DNA of 64,000 nucleotides from SHAN690 sp040221375 (GTDB lineage: Bacteria; Bacteroidota; Bacteroidia; Flavobacteriales_G; Salibacteraceae), in the NCBI GenBank assembly GCA_040221375.1, contig JAVKEP010000098.1, forward strand, positions 1-64,000. Reading direction: 5' to 3'. Positions 45,228-54,248 of this stretch are shown here, in pieces. The first letter of the stretch is position 1. Every line of letters begins with the position of its first letter. The notes beneath the pieces are model-generated. The model had not been told where the DNA came from and searched no databases. It worked only from the letters and a program-made list of their open reading frames with translations. A program made the position numbers and the translations under genes.

Positions 45228-46926
45228 TTCCTTTTGCCGCTTCAATTTTTTCATGCAATCGATCGGCTTGGCCTTGTTTTTCCAGCGCCCGTTTCCAATA
45301 GCTTATCGCCTCCTGCGTGCGATCCAGTTCGTTTAAAACATCCCCGAAATGCTCCAACACTTCCGCCGAATTCTCACCGCCATGTAAAAGCGCCTTGCCC
45401 AAGTATTCTTCGGCAGCTACAAAATCTCCAAGTTTATAAAGCACCCAGCCATAGGTGTCTAAATAGGATGCATTGTCTGGTTCCATCGCAAGCGTTTGGG
45501 CTGACATTTCTTTTGCTCGCTCTAATTTCTCCCCTCTCAAAGACAAAAAATAGCTGTAGTTATTGAGCACATACGTATTGTTCGGGTCAAATTGCAGCGC
45601 GGCTTCGTAGGCACTGTCCGATGACTGTACCCTTCCCAATTCGTTGTATGCATCTCCAAGACTTGCGAGCATTTGAGCCGATAGGGCGCTGTTTCCGATA
45701 ATCATCTGGGCTCCAATGCGTAAACTTTTCACTGCCTCTCCCCATCGCTCGAGCTGGGTATTGGCGATTCCGTTGAAAAAGTAAACCGTGGGTTGGGCTG
45801 GGAAAAGCTCGAGCGCCTGCTTGCTATCCCTCGCTAAATCCTCGGTGAGGTTCAACTCTGATTCAATCAAAAGAATTTGGGACCAAACGGCGAAGCGAGA
45901 AGGGTCAAGTTCAATCGCTTTTTTGAATTGTTCCAACGCCCTCATTCTTTCCCCTCCCAAGTTCAAAAAATCTCCATAAATCGAATGCGCCTTAGCCTCG
46001 TCTGGATGGGTAGATTCCACCGCCTGGCAAAGCAAAATCGCCTTTTCCAACGTGGAAGGATCTTGATCGGCTTTGTCGTACAAACGAAGCAGCACGCCCA
46101 CTTTTCTATCGATGCCAAGGTTGGGGTTGTAAAACGCTCGTTTGAGGCAACCAAAGGCCGTGTCCGCCTTGCCCGCTTGATCGTAGTAATCAGCGAGTGA
46201 AAGCTGAAATATTGGATTGGAAGGATTGACGCGACTCGCTTCTTCAAACATCTCTATGGCCTCGTTCAGCTTTCCTTGGGCCTTGTACAATTCACCAAGC
46301 ATGCCATAAAGCTGCGTGTCTTCGGGGTATACGGCGATCAACTTTTTAAGCTCTGCCGCTGCGTTCGCATACTTGTGCTGGCTTATGAAGTACTCTGACT
46401 TACGCAAATTGATTTCGTGGCTGGGACCGGTTACTTTTTCAATCTCGTCGTACACCTGCATGGCGGCCTTTTCCTTGCCTGCAAACAAAAGCGTATTGGC
46501 ATAATCCAATTTCATTTCTGTATCATTCGGGTAGTTGGCTGAGACAGCCTTAAACACCTTCGACGCTTCTTTGAACTTAAGCTGATCAATGAGTACTTGT
46601 GCATAGCTTAACGCATACCACTTGTTCTCTGGGTCGAGTGCGTACGCTTGTTCAAACTCGAGCTCTGCCAATGCGAATTGTTCCCTTTCTAGGTACACCT
46701 TTCCTTTTCCAAAATAGACCGCATCATTCTTAGGGTCCGTCTGGAGGCAACGATCAAATAAATCAAGCGCGGCTTGGTAGTTGCCTAGATGCCTTTCCTT
46801 CTCGGCATCTACAAAGCGTTCGGCGAGCTGAATCTCTTCTGCCGTTGGATAAATCTTCTCTTGGGAGAATCCCATCGGAACTTGCCACAACACAAAGAAT
46901 GCCGTCAGTACAGCAGAATATTTCAT
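45220..46926 (-). CDS. Periplasmic tetratricopeptide-repeat protein
   Basis: A 568-residue protein with a signal peptide (MKYSAVLTAFFVLWQVPMGFSQ) and about a dozen TPR units over the whole mature length (e.g. KNDAVYFGKGKVYLEREQF, AKAHSIYGDFLNLGGERMR, NNTYVLNNYSYFLSLRG). TPRs act as protein-binding scaffolds. A TTG at 46938 is in frame, but ATG 46926 starts the signal peptide. It lies 8 bp after the nucleotidyltransferase gene and overlaps the DUF4292 gene by 8 bp. The partner is unknown. Confidence 0.85.
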   Translation of the reverse strand: MKYSAVLTAFFVLWQVPMGFSQEKIYPTAEEIQLAERFVDAEKERHLGNYQAALDLFDRCLQTDPKNDAVYFGKGKVYLEREQFALAELEFEQAYALDPENKWYALSYAQVLIDQLKFKEASKVFKAVSANYPNDTEMKLDYANTLLFAGKEKAAMQVYDEIEKVTGPSHEINLRKSEYFISQHKYANAAAELKKLIAVYPEDTQLYGMLGELYKAQGKLNEAIEMFEEASRVNPSNPIFQLSLADYYDQAGKADTAFGCLKRAFYNPNLGIDRKVGVLLRLYDKADQDPSTLEKAILLCQAVESTHPDEAKAHSIYGDFLNLGGERMRALEQFKKAIELDPSRFAVWSQILLIESELNLTEDLARDSKQALELFPAQPTVYFFNGIANTQLERWGEAVKSLRIGAQMIIGNSALSAQMLASLGDAYNELGRVQSSDSAYEAALQFDPNNTYVLNNYSYFLSLRGEKLERAKEMSAQTLAMEPDNASYLDTYGWVLYKLGDFVAAEEYLGKALLHGGENSAEVLEHFGDVLNELDRTQEAISYWKRALEKQGQADRLHEKIEAAKGNE

Positions 46927-46934
46927 CGGATAAA

Positions 46935-47939
46935 TCAATCGACAAACGTTGAGAAATCTCCTAAGCTTAGGTCCAATGGGCGCCTAGAAATGTGGGTGTT
47001 AGTACCAACCAAGGAGTTGTCGATGACCGCGTTATCTATGCTTGCGTCCGCCCTTACAATGCTGTTGGATATCCTTGCGTTTCGGATGGTGGTATTCTTT
47101 CCTACACTCACATGCGGCCCCACGACACTGTTCTCAATAACCGCGCCCTCCGAAATCAATACCGGCTGAATCAACGTGCTGTTGGAAATTGTCGCTCTAG
47201 AAGAAACTTGGTCCACTCCTTTCTCAAACTCCAGAATCATCTTGTTTGTGTTGACGGTGGCATTCTTGTTGCCACAATCCATCCAGTGATCTACCGTCCC
47301 CGGCCGGAAAACGACACCTTGCCTTTTCATGTTCTCCAAGGCGTCGGTCAGCTGGTACTCCCCGCCTTTGACGACCTGATTGTCCATGAGGTACTTGAGT
47401 TCTGATTTCAGGTGTCCCCCGTCTTTGAAAAAATAGATGCCTATGATGGCCAGGTCGCTGACATAGGTTTTTGGTTTTTCAACAAAGTCAGTAATTGCTC
47501 CTGCTTCGTTCACCTTGACCACTCCAAACTGGCTTGGGTCCTCGATTTGCTTGACCCAGATGGTCCCGTCCTGCGTAGGATCAATTTTAAAATTGGCGCG
47601 GAACAAGGTGTCTGCAAAAGCCACAATCACAGGCCCGTCTAGCGAAGGTTCCGCACAGTATATCGCATGTCCAGTACCGAGGGCCTGGTCTTGGTAATAG
47701 ATCTTCCCCTTTGCGCCGAGGCTCTCCGCGATGGCGATTAACTCCGCTTCTACAGCGTCTCCAAAATCTCCAATGATGAATCCAATTTCCTTGATCGGCT
47801 CGTCACACATGGCGGCGATGTCTTCTACAAGTCGCTGTACGATTGGCTTTCCTCCGACCGGTATCAATGGTTTCGGTGTGTATAGTGTATGCGGGCGCAT
47901 GCGCTTGCCTTGGCCTGCCATGGGAATGATCAAATTCAT
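46935..47939 (-). CDS. Sugar-phosphate nucleotidyltransferase with left-handed beta-helix tail
   Basis: A 334-residue enzyme. The N-terminal Rossmann-like domain (1-235) has the activated-sugar signature IIPMAGQGKRMRPHT with TPKPLIPVGGKP, the GTGHAIYCAE and FADTLF segments, and FVEKPKTYVSD. The C-terminal 80 residues carry hexapeptide-type repeats (VIENSVVGPHVSVGKN, ISNSIVRADASI). It would make an NDP-sugar (dTDP-glucose or similar); the exact sugar is not resolved. ATG 47939 fits the family start. It fits with the flippase upstream for surface-glycan synthesis. Confidence 0.88.
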   Translation of the reverse strand: MNLIIPMAGQGKRMRPHTLYTPKPLIPVGGKPIVQRLVEDIAAMCDEPIKEIGFIIGDFGDAVEAELIAIAESLGAKGKIYYQDQALGTGHAIYCAEPSLDGPVIVAFADTLFRANFKIDPTQDGTIWVKQIEDPSQFGVVKVNEAGAITDFVEKPKTYVSDLAIIGIYFFKDGGHLKSELKYLMDNQVVKGGEYQLTDALENMKRQGVVFRPGTVDHWMDCGNKNATVNTNKMILEFEKGVDQVSSRATISNSTLIQPVLISEGAVIENSVVGPHVSVGKNTTIRNARISNSIVRADASIDNAVIDNSLVGTNTHISRRPLDLSLGDFSTFVD

Positions 47940-48034
47940 CTGTATCAACTCTTTGTGGCGCAAAAATGCGAAAACCTAAAGAGGCGGAGGAAATGTGAAT
48001 GAGAATAAGCCTTAATGTCCCCCTTAGGCGCTGC

Positions 48035-48478
48035 TTATTTCAAGCCGGTACTTCCAAACCCGTCTTGACCTCTGTCCGAATCAGGCAATGATTCCACTTC
48101 TTTCCAAGCTACGGTTTCATAACGGGCAATTACAAGTTGAGCCACGCGTTCACCGTCAGCCACTTCAAACGCTTCCTTGCCGTGGTTGATGAGAATGACG
48201 CCTATATCGCCTCGGTAATCCGCATCGATTGTTCCTGGCGAATTCAGAACAGAAACGCCTTTCTTGAACGCCAGTCCGGATCTCGGCCGGACCTGTGCTT
48301 CAAATCCCTGGGGCAGGGCCAAGTGCAGACCGGTGGGCACTAATTTTCGCTCGCCCGGCTGAAGTATAAAAGCGCCCTCAGGTAAAAATGCACGTAAGTC
48401 CATGCCCGCTGACATAATTGTGGCATAGCTCGGCAATGGATGGTGACTCTTGTTTACAATCTCAATCACTTGGGGCAT
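48035..48478 (-). CDS. dut: dUTP diphosphatase
   Basis: A 147-residue trimeric dUTPase that lowers dUTP and supplies dUMP. The five conserved motifs are visible: SAGMDLRAF, RPRSGLAFKKG, NSPGTIDADYRGD, GERVAQLVI and C-terminal RGQDGFGSTG. Start ATG 48478 (MPQVIEIVNKS) matches the family; it overlaps the flippase stop by 17 bp. An AATAAGC/GCTTATT dyad (48004-48039) spans its stop codon but lacks a T run. Confidence 0.95.
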   Translation of the reverse strand: MPQVIEIVNKSHHPLPSYATIMSAGMDLRAFLPEGAFILQPGERKLVPTGLHLALPQGFEAQVRPRSGLAFKKGVSVLNSPGTIDADYRGDIGVILINHGKEAFEVADGERVAQLVIARYETVAWKEVESLPDSDRGQDGFGSTGLK

Positions 48479-49967
48479 CTCTTCTTGCTTTATAGAATTC
48501 AAAATAGTACACAATGATCGCGAATAAACCGGTCAAAAGCCCATGGACCATGTACTTCAAACCAGGTTCGAATTCGGGCAAATAGCGCGCGCCAAAGAAT
48601 ATCATCATCGCCAAAGCGAAGTATCCCCCGAGTTTATCGAGCTGATAAGGAACGGGGTAGAACTTTTGGCCGATCAAATAGCTGGCGGCGGCCATGGAGA
48701 AATAGCAGAGCAACGTTGCCCAAGCAGATCCCCTGAATCCCAATACCGGGATAAGCGCCAAGTTCAACCCGATGGTCAAGAGCGCCCCTCCGATCGCGAT
48801 GAAGGAACCGTATTTTGTCTTGTCCGTCAGCTTGTACCAAACGCTCAAGTTGTAATAAACTCCTAGAAACACGTTGGCCAACAAGAGCACCGGGACGATG
48901 TCTAAGCCTTCCCAATACGCCTTGTTGGGAATAAAGTACTTGAAAAAGTCGATGAACAGCGTAACTCCGAGAAACACGAACAAGACGAAGGCGAAGAACA
49001 AGTGCAACATCCGGGCATAGGTAGCCCTTGCCTGACTGCTTTCGGCCTGGTCAAAAAAGAACGGTTCGGCGGCGTAGCGATAAGCCTGAATGCAGAGGGT
49101 GATGACGATGGAGAGTTTATAGCAGGCTCCATAGATGCCGAGTTGGGTCATGGTCATGAGCTCGCCTTGCTCACCGATCAACATCCATTTCAACATGGCG
49201 CGGTCGAGGGTCTCATTCACGATGCCAGCCAACCCCGCGACGAGTAAAGGCAGGGCATACAAGACCATTTTTCTCCAAATCACTTTGTCGAATCGGAAGC
49301 GTCCCTTGAGCATGTCTGGCAGCATCAAGACAAAACGCACGGCGCTAGCAATTAGATTTGCGATGAACACATAGCCCACTCCAGTTTCGGGATCATAGAA
49401 GGTCTCTACAATCCAATTGATATCTCCTGACTGATACTTAGGCAAGCAGTATGCGAGGAAGAACAAATTCAAGCCAATGTTTACCCCAATGAAAGCGATG
49501 TTTATAAAGGCAAAACGGAACGCCTTGTTCTCCGCACGAAGCTTTGCCAGTGGAACTGCCACCAAAGCGTCCAAGCCAACGATGATTCCAAACCAAGAAA
49601 TGTACTCTTGATCATTTGGGTAACCGAGCGTCTCGGCAATGGGCTGAGCGAACGCAGAAACAATTGCAATGAAGGCGAAGGAGGTGGCGATCAGCGAGAC
49701 AAGAGCGGTAGAAAACACCTTTTGGTCACCGTTCTCTTTTTGCGCCGAGAAATACCGGAAGAATGCGGTCTCCATGCCATAGGTCAGCAGCACGACGAGG
49801 AACGCCACGTAGGCGTACATCTCGGTAATGATTCCATACTGGTCAGGTGAAAACACCTGCTCGCTCGTGTATAGCGGAGTGAGCAAGTAATTCAGGAAGC
49901 GGCCCAGTATGCTACTGAGTCCATAAATCGCCGTTTGTCCGGCAAGCTTCTTGAGTGGGGATGACAT
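48462..49967 (-). CDS. Oligosaccharide flippase (MOP/Wzx-like polysaccharide exporter)
   Basis: A 501-residue inner-membrane protein with 12-14 predicted helices. The N-terminus (SSPLKKLAGQTAIYGLSSILGRFLNYL) is typical of polysaccharide-biosynthesis flippases of the MOP superfamily, and paired helices run to KYMVHGLLTGLFAIIVYYFEFY. It probably moves lipid-linked glycan across the inner membrane. It is the first gene of a six-gene operon: flippase, dut, nucleotidyltransferase, TPR, DUF4292, EnvC-like. The 12 residues before ATG 49967 in an upstream TTG/ATG start are not family-like. Confidence 0.87.
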   Translation of the reverse strand: MSSPLKKLAGQTAIYGLSSILGRFLNYLLTPLYTSEQVFSPDQYGIITEMYAYVAFLVVLLTYGMETAFFRYFSAQKENGDQKVFSTALVSLIATSFAFIAIVSAFAQPIAETLGYPNDQEYISWFGIIVGLDALVAVPLAKLRAENKAFRFAFINIAFIGVNIGLNLFFLAYCLPKYQSGDINWIVETFYDPETGVGYVFIANLIASAVRFVLMLPDMLKGRFRFDKVIWRKMVLYALPLLVAGLAGIVNETLDRAMLKWMLIGEQGELMTMTQLGIYGACYKLSIVITLCIQAYRYAAEPFFFDQAESSQARATYARMLHLFFAFVLFVFLGVTLFIDFFKYFIPNKAYWEGLDIVPVLLLANVFLGVYYNLSVWYKLTDKTKYGSFIAIGGALLTIGLNLALIPVLGFRGSAWATLLCYFSMAAASYLIGQKFYPVPYQLDKLGGYFALAMMIFFGARYLPEFEPGLKYMVHGLLTGLFAIIVYYFEFYKARRDAPSD

Positions 49968-50107
49968 CTTGGTGAACAAAGAAACGTCGTACCCGCATGA
50001 CATTGCTCAGCGTCTGTTAAAGATTTCAACCTTGCAATGGTGGCTATGCATACGCGCAACGTTTAAGAACGACGTACGCACGTCATATTTGTACAACTTT
50101 GGCCGGC

Positions 50108-51874
50108 ATGAAATTGAACCCTGCTTCCACATACTTTTTATTGTTCGCTTTCGTATTGGCAGCAGCCCAGCTTTTTTACCTCTCCGATGACACCTGGTCG
50201 CTCGAGAAACTCGAAGTAATCACCGGGGATGGGCGCGGCTACTATGACTATTTGACTTCGGTTTTCATCGATGGCGATCTTTTTGACCAAGCCGTCAACG
50301 GTCGGTACATCCTCGACAGCAATGGTAGAGGCGTAAATAAATACTACGTAGGTACTTCCCTTCTCATGCTTCCGTTCTTTTTACTGGGCATGGCGGCCGC
50401 GTGGTTGCTCGGGGCGCCGATGGATGGGTTTTCGATGCCATTTCAATTATCAATGTGCGCCGCTGCTTTTGCTTATGCAGTAGGTGGCGTTTACTTCATG
50501 CGCCGCTTCTTCGCTACATTTTCGATTCGACCGCCATTGATTGACGTGCTGTCTTTTACCGTAGTCTTCGGCACCAATCTGCTCTATTACTCGGCCTTCG
50601 ACCTGACGGCTTCACACGTCTATTCTTTCTTTACGATCTCCGCCCTCGTGTACTATGTGCGCCACTTTTTCCTCAGCTCGCGCTCTGAGCCTTTGCTATG
50701 TGCCGCATTTTGGTTCGGAATGACCATGTTGATCCGCCCCGTGAATGTGCTTGTGATTTTTGCATTCCCTCTTCTTGCGGGGGATTCTCCAACATTTCTG
50801 AAAGGAATCCAATCCCTTCGAAGCAGACTTGGCTTGCTCCTCACGCTAGCGATGATTGTCGTCGGCCTGGGGTTAATCCAACTGATTTTGTACAAACTGC
50901 AGTCTGGATCTTGGATTGTTTGGAGTTACTCGGGCGAAGGATTCTATTTTCTTGACCCCGCCTTCTTACCATTCCTTTTCGGATTTAAGCGCGGGTGGAT
51001 CGTTTACAGTCCCCTATTTCTATTGCTGATTCCCGCACTTTGGACGTTAGGAAGCAGGTCCCGATGGATGCTCGGTTGGTTTCTCCTGTTCTTCGCCTTT
51101 AGTATTTACATCCTGAGTGCTTGGTGGTCGTGGCATTATGGGGGGTCGTTCGGGGCACGGCCGATGATCGATTTTTATTCCATTCTTCTGCTACCGATTG
51201 GCCTTTGGTGGGATGGGCTGACGAAACGAAATTTGAACATCGCTCTTTTGGCATTCGCTGTTCTTATGTCTGCGTTGACCCTCGTTCAGGTGCATCAAAT
51301 GAAACACGGCATTCTTTCATCCTGGCACATGAATGCCCAGAAGTATTTCTGGGCTGTTGGCAAACTAAACCCGGATAAGCATGCGCATTTGCTTGGCGGT
51401 AGAGACGATACGATGCCCTACCACGAACAAAGCGAACTCCTGTATTCGGGGACACCAAAAGATGCGGACGGGCATTGGAATGCAAAGCACCGTATTCCGG
51501 GAAAAGCAGATGCGGTTTTTGACGCCGACGTAGAATTCAGTCTCGGTTTTCGCTATGCAGTCGAAGGGCACAAAGTCCCCAACATTTTCCTTAACATAGA
51601 ACTCGAACGAACAGAGTTCTCCCCGGATGCGGCAACCGATGCTTTCTTGGTCATCGAAGTATTAAACCCTCATGGCGAGTCCACATGGTACGATGCATTC
51701 AGGGTCAATGACCACCCTGGCTCCGAAATCGGCCAGCCGCACTCCCTGCGTTACGCATACTCGCTGAAAGACAAAGTGCATCCGGAGGATGTGATCAAGA
51801 TGTATTTCTGGAACAAGGGAAAGGGCTCGTTTGAAGTGACGATAACGTCGTTTGAGTTGAGGCAATTGCACTGA
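50108..51874 (+). CDS. Large membrane protein of GT-C glycosyltransferase type, with C-terminal soluble domain
   Basis: A 588-residue protein with about ten to twelve predicted membrane helices in residues 5-390 and a polar C-terminal region of about 190 residues that is rich in beta-strand patterns (NIFLNIELERTEF, FEVTITSFELRQL). The first loop contains VITGDGRGYYDYL, with acidic residues where GT-C enzymes keep their catalytic Asp; WWSWHYGGSFGARPMIDFYS is a further conserved-looking loop. ATG 50108 is preferred to the TTG at 50099. Divergent from the flippase operon. The sugar donor is unknown, and a non-enzymatic membrane protein cannot be excluded. Confidence 0.62.
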   Translation: MKLNPASTYFLLFAFVLAAAQLFYLSDDTWSLEKLEVITGDGRGYYDYLTSVFIDGDLFDQAVNGRYILDSNGRGVNKYYVGTSLLMLPFFLLGMAAAWLLGAPMDGFSMPFQLSMCAAAFAYAVGGVYFMRRFFATFSIRPPLIDVLSFTVVFGTNLLYYSAFDLTASHVYSFFTISALVYYVRHFFLSSRSEPLLCAAFWFGMTMLIRPVNVLVIFAFPLLAGDSPTFLKGIQSLRSRLGLLLTLAMIVVGLGLIQLILYKLQSGSWIVWSYSGEGFYFLDPAFLPFLFGFKRGWIVYSPLFLLLIPALWTLGSRSRWMLGWFLLFFAFSIYILSAWWSWHYGGSFGARPMIDFYSILLLPIGLWWDGLTKRNLNIALLAFAVLMSALTLVQVHQMKHGILSSWHMNAQKYFWAVGKLNPDKHAHLLGGRDDTMPYHEQSELLYSGTPKDADGHWNAKHRIPGKADAVFDADVEFSLGFRYAVEGHKVPNIFLNIELERTEFSPDAATDAFLVIEVLNPHGESTWYDAFRVNDHPGSEIGQPHSLRYAYSLKDKVHPEDVIKMYFWNKGKGSFEVTITSFELRQLH

Positions 51875-51882
51875 CGCAATCG

Positions 51883-52668
51883 TTAAGACCCTCCTTTAAA
51901 GTCTGGCTTTCTTTTTTCTAAAAATGCCGTCGTCCCTTCTTTGAAGTCATCCGTTCCAAAGGCTTCTCCGAACAAATGAATTTCTGCTTCAAATCCATCG
52001 AGTCCGCCTTCGTCGCCCGCATTTATTGCGGCTATTGCATAAGCAATTGCCGTAGGTGAGTTGTTGCCCACCTTGGATGCCAGCTGCCGGCATTTGTCGA
52101 GCAATTCGCTCAATGGTACCACATGGTTAACCAAGCCCGATGCGTGGGCAGTCTTTGCGTCGATCATCTGTGCCGTAGTGATCATCTCTAATGCAAGCCC
52201 GCGTCCGACGAGTCTCGGAAGTCGTTGTGTGCCGCCATACCCAGGGATGACCCCTAGTGATACTTCTGGCAGTCCCATCCGAGCATTTTCCGAGGCTACG
52301 CGCATGTGGCAGCTCATGGCCAGTTCTAATCCTCCACCCAATGCAAACCCATTGATTGCGGCAATTACGGGCGTCTTCATCCCTTCGATGAACCCGAACA
52401 ACTTGCGATGACCTTCTGCGCTTAGATTGCGGCCTTGCTCCACGCTGAACCCTGCAAATTCGCTGATATCGGCACCTGCGACAAAGGCCTTTTCTCCGGC
52501 ACCGGTTAGGATAATGCAGCGGACATCCTGATCTGCGTCTAATTCACTCATGCAAATGCTGAGCTCATCGATGACCGAAATGTTCAGTGCGTTTAGTTTG
52601 TCCGGACGATTGATGGTCACCTCGGCTATGCGATGGTTTTTTTGTACTAGGAGGTTGGTGTATGCCAT
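51883..52668 (-). CDS. Enoyl-CoA hydratase/isomerase family protein
   Basis: A 261-residue crotonase-fold enzyme. Marks: VTINRPDKLNALN, the oxyanion-hole segment GEKAFVAGADISEF, AAINGFALGGGLELAMSC with the first catalytic Glu, and ARMGLPEVSLGVIPGYGGTQRLPR with the second. Both Glu residues are present, so hydration of 2-enoyl-CoA (fatty-acid or amino-acid degradation) is likely. It converges with the gene at 50108 with 8 bp between stops and lies beyond the sensor kinase on the same strand. Confidence 0.92.
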   Translation of the reverse strand: MAYTNLLVQKNHRIAEVTINRPDKLNALNISVIDELSICMSELDADQDVRCIILTGAGEKAFVAGADISEFAGFSVEQGRNLSAEGHRKLFGFIEGMKTPVIAAINGFALGGGLELAMSCHMRVASENARMGLPEVSLGVIPGYGGTQRLPRLVGRGLALEMITTAQMIDAKTAHASGLVNHVVPLSELLDKCRQLASKVGNNSPTAIAYAIAAINAGDEGGLDGFEAEIHLFGEAFGTDDFKEGTTAFLEKRKPDFKGGS

Positions 52669-52721
52669 GGCCTTGGAATTTACGACGAAGGTAATGGACC
52701 CTGCTTAGTAATTCAGCGAAT

Positions 52722-54182
52722 TCAATCCTCAATAAGCGGGAGCGAAATTTCGAACTTTGTTTCCCTGCCTAACACGCTTTTGAATGCAATGGTTCCGCCC
52801 GCTGATTCTATGATTTGCTTGCAGATTGCCAAACCCAAACCCGTGCCGCTTGATTTAGTCGTGAAATTCGGCAAAAAGACTTTGTCACGGTCCTCTTCTG
52901 GAATGCCTATTCCGTTGTCGAGTACGCTTAGCAACGCTTTTCCATCCTGCTTGCGAACGGTGATTGTAACGATTGGTTCCGGCATGACTGAAACGGCGTG
53001 TTTTGCGTTTTTCAGAAGATTGTTCAACACCCTCCCCAATTGTTCCGGATCGATGTTCACGGAAACCTCTGGCGCCTTCGTCTCAACGATAAGGTGGAAT
53101 GGCACGTCTTCGAACAGTTGAGCCGCATCCTGTACAGACTTGTTTAAATCTACGGTCTGTACTTCTGCCTTAGGCATTTTAGCAAAATCTGAAAACTCGG
53201 TTGCAATATTGCTGAGTGAATCGATCTGTTGAATGATCGTGTGCATGGTCCGCTTGAACTTTTCACGCCATTGATCGTCGTCGTAGGCCGCCGTCGCTTG
53301 TAAGTGCTGAACACTTAATTTCATCGGCGTCAAGGGGTTTTTTATCTCGTGTGCTACCTGCCGAGCCATTTCTCGCCATGCGGATTCCCTTTCACTCCGT
53401 GATAACTCAAGTCGGCTCTCTTCGAGTTTTTGGAGCATGGCGTTGTAGGCGTCCACCAAGGCACCAATCTCGTCGTCGGATCGCCAATCGAACGGTTCGT
53501 TCTTGATGTTGAGGTCTACCTGCTGCATGCGCTCGCTGAGGGCAGCGACGTTTTTCGTGATCGAACGCGACAGGAAAAAGGTCATGGCGATTCCGCCCAA
53601 GAAAATGAATAAATACACCACACCAATGGAGCCTAAAAATGCCTCCAGGTCGCCTTGGCTGATGGCTGGGTCTTGTAAATAAGGTATGTTCAGAATGGCA
53701 ATTCGTTCGCCGCTGCCATTGTAGAGGTTGGTGTAATCGGAGAGGTAACGCCGCTCTTCCTCCTCTTCTGGAATGATGATCCGATCTAGGGTCTGGAGTT
53801 CGACCAACGCCGAAGCGGGTACGCGTTTGTAGATATATTTGGAATGAATGGAATCGGGCCGTGCGGCTACCAACATCTCTCCCGAGGTGTTGAAGACATT
53901 GATTTCGAGCTGGTGCACGGACGCTAATCGGAGCAATTCCTCTTCGAATTCTTTTACAACTACATCGAGGTCTTCTTGAAGCTCCACCTCTTTTGAGAAG
54001 TAGGCCATCTCTGTCTTAATGGCCCGCTCCTTTCTCTGAAGCCGTTCTTGATGGTATTCGCGGTTCTGATTGGTAAAGAACCAAATCGTAACGATCCCGA
54101 TTACCAGCAGCGAGGCAATGACCAGTGAGAGCATGGCCAGCGTTATTCGGGTACGTAGTTTCAAGGGACTAAATGTAGACAA
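52722..54182 (-). CDS. Membrane sensor histidine kinase (HAMP, HisKA, HATPase)
   Basis: A 486-residue kinase. First membrane helix about 12-34, periplasmic sensor region about 35-175, second helix about 177-200 (VVYLFIFLGGIAMTFFL), HAMP about 200-255, phospho-acceptor His in QVAHEIKNPLTPMKLS, N-box LNNLLKNAKHAVS, G-boxes DNGIGIPEEDRDKVF and SGTGLGLAI. The layout resembles NtrY-type kinases. No response regulator is encoded next to it, so it must signal to a partner elsewhere. Stimulus unknown. Confidence 0.93.
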   Translation of the reverse strand: MSTFSPLKLRTRITLAMLSLVIASLLVIGIVTIWFFTNQNREYHQERLQRKERAIKTEMAYFSKEVELQEDLDVVVKEFEEELLRLASVHQLEINVFNTSGEMLVAARPDSIHSKYIYKRVPASALVELQTLDRIIIPEEEEERRYLSDYTNLYNGSGERIAILNIPYLQDPAISQGDLEAFLGSIGVVYLFIFLGGIAMTFFLSRSITKNVAALSERMQQVDLNIKNEPFDWRSDDEIGALVDAYNAMLQKLEESRLELSRSERESAWREMARQVAHEIKNPLTPMKLSVQHLQATAAYDDDQWREKFKRTMHTIIQQIDSLSNIATEFSDFAKMPKAEVQTVDLNKSVQDAAQLFEDVPFHLIVETKAPEVSVNIDPEQLGRVLNNLLKNAKHAVSVMPEPIVTITVRKQDGKALLSVLDNGIGIPEEDRDKVFLPNFTTKSSGTGLGLAICKQIIESAGGTIAFKSVLGRETKFEISLPLIED

Positions 54183-54199
54183 GAATCTTGCCTGAATAA

Positions 54200-54229
54200 A
54201 AAAGGGCGAACCAATTGGTCCGCCCTTTT
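54200..54229 (-). terminator. Intrinsic terminator of the ATP synthase operon
   Basis: AAAAGGGCG pairs with CGCCCTTTT, with inner ACC/GGT, around AATT; on the minus strand it is followed by TTTTTT. It lies 19 bp after the atpG stop. Confidence 0.88.
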
Positions 54230-54248
54230 CTGAATTTTTAGACTTCCA

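Noticed and set aside
48004..48039. AATAAGC/GCTTATT dyad at the dut stop as an intrinsic terminator
   Set aside because: There is no T run on the transcribed strand, and the downstream gene is likely in the same operon.
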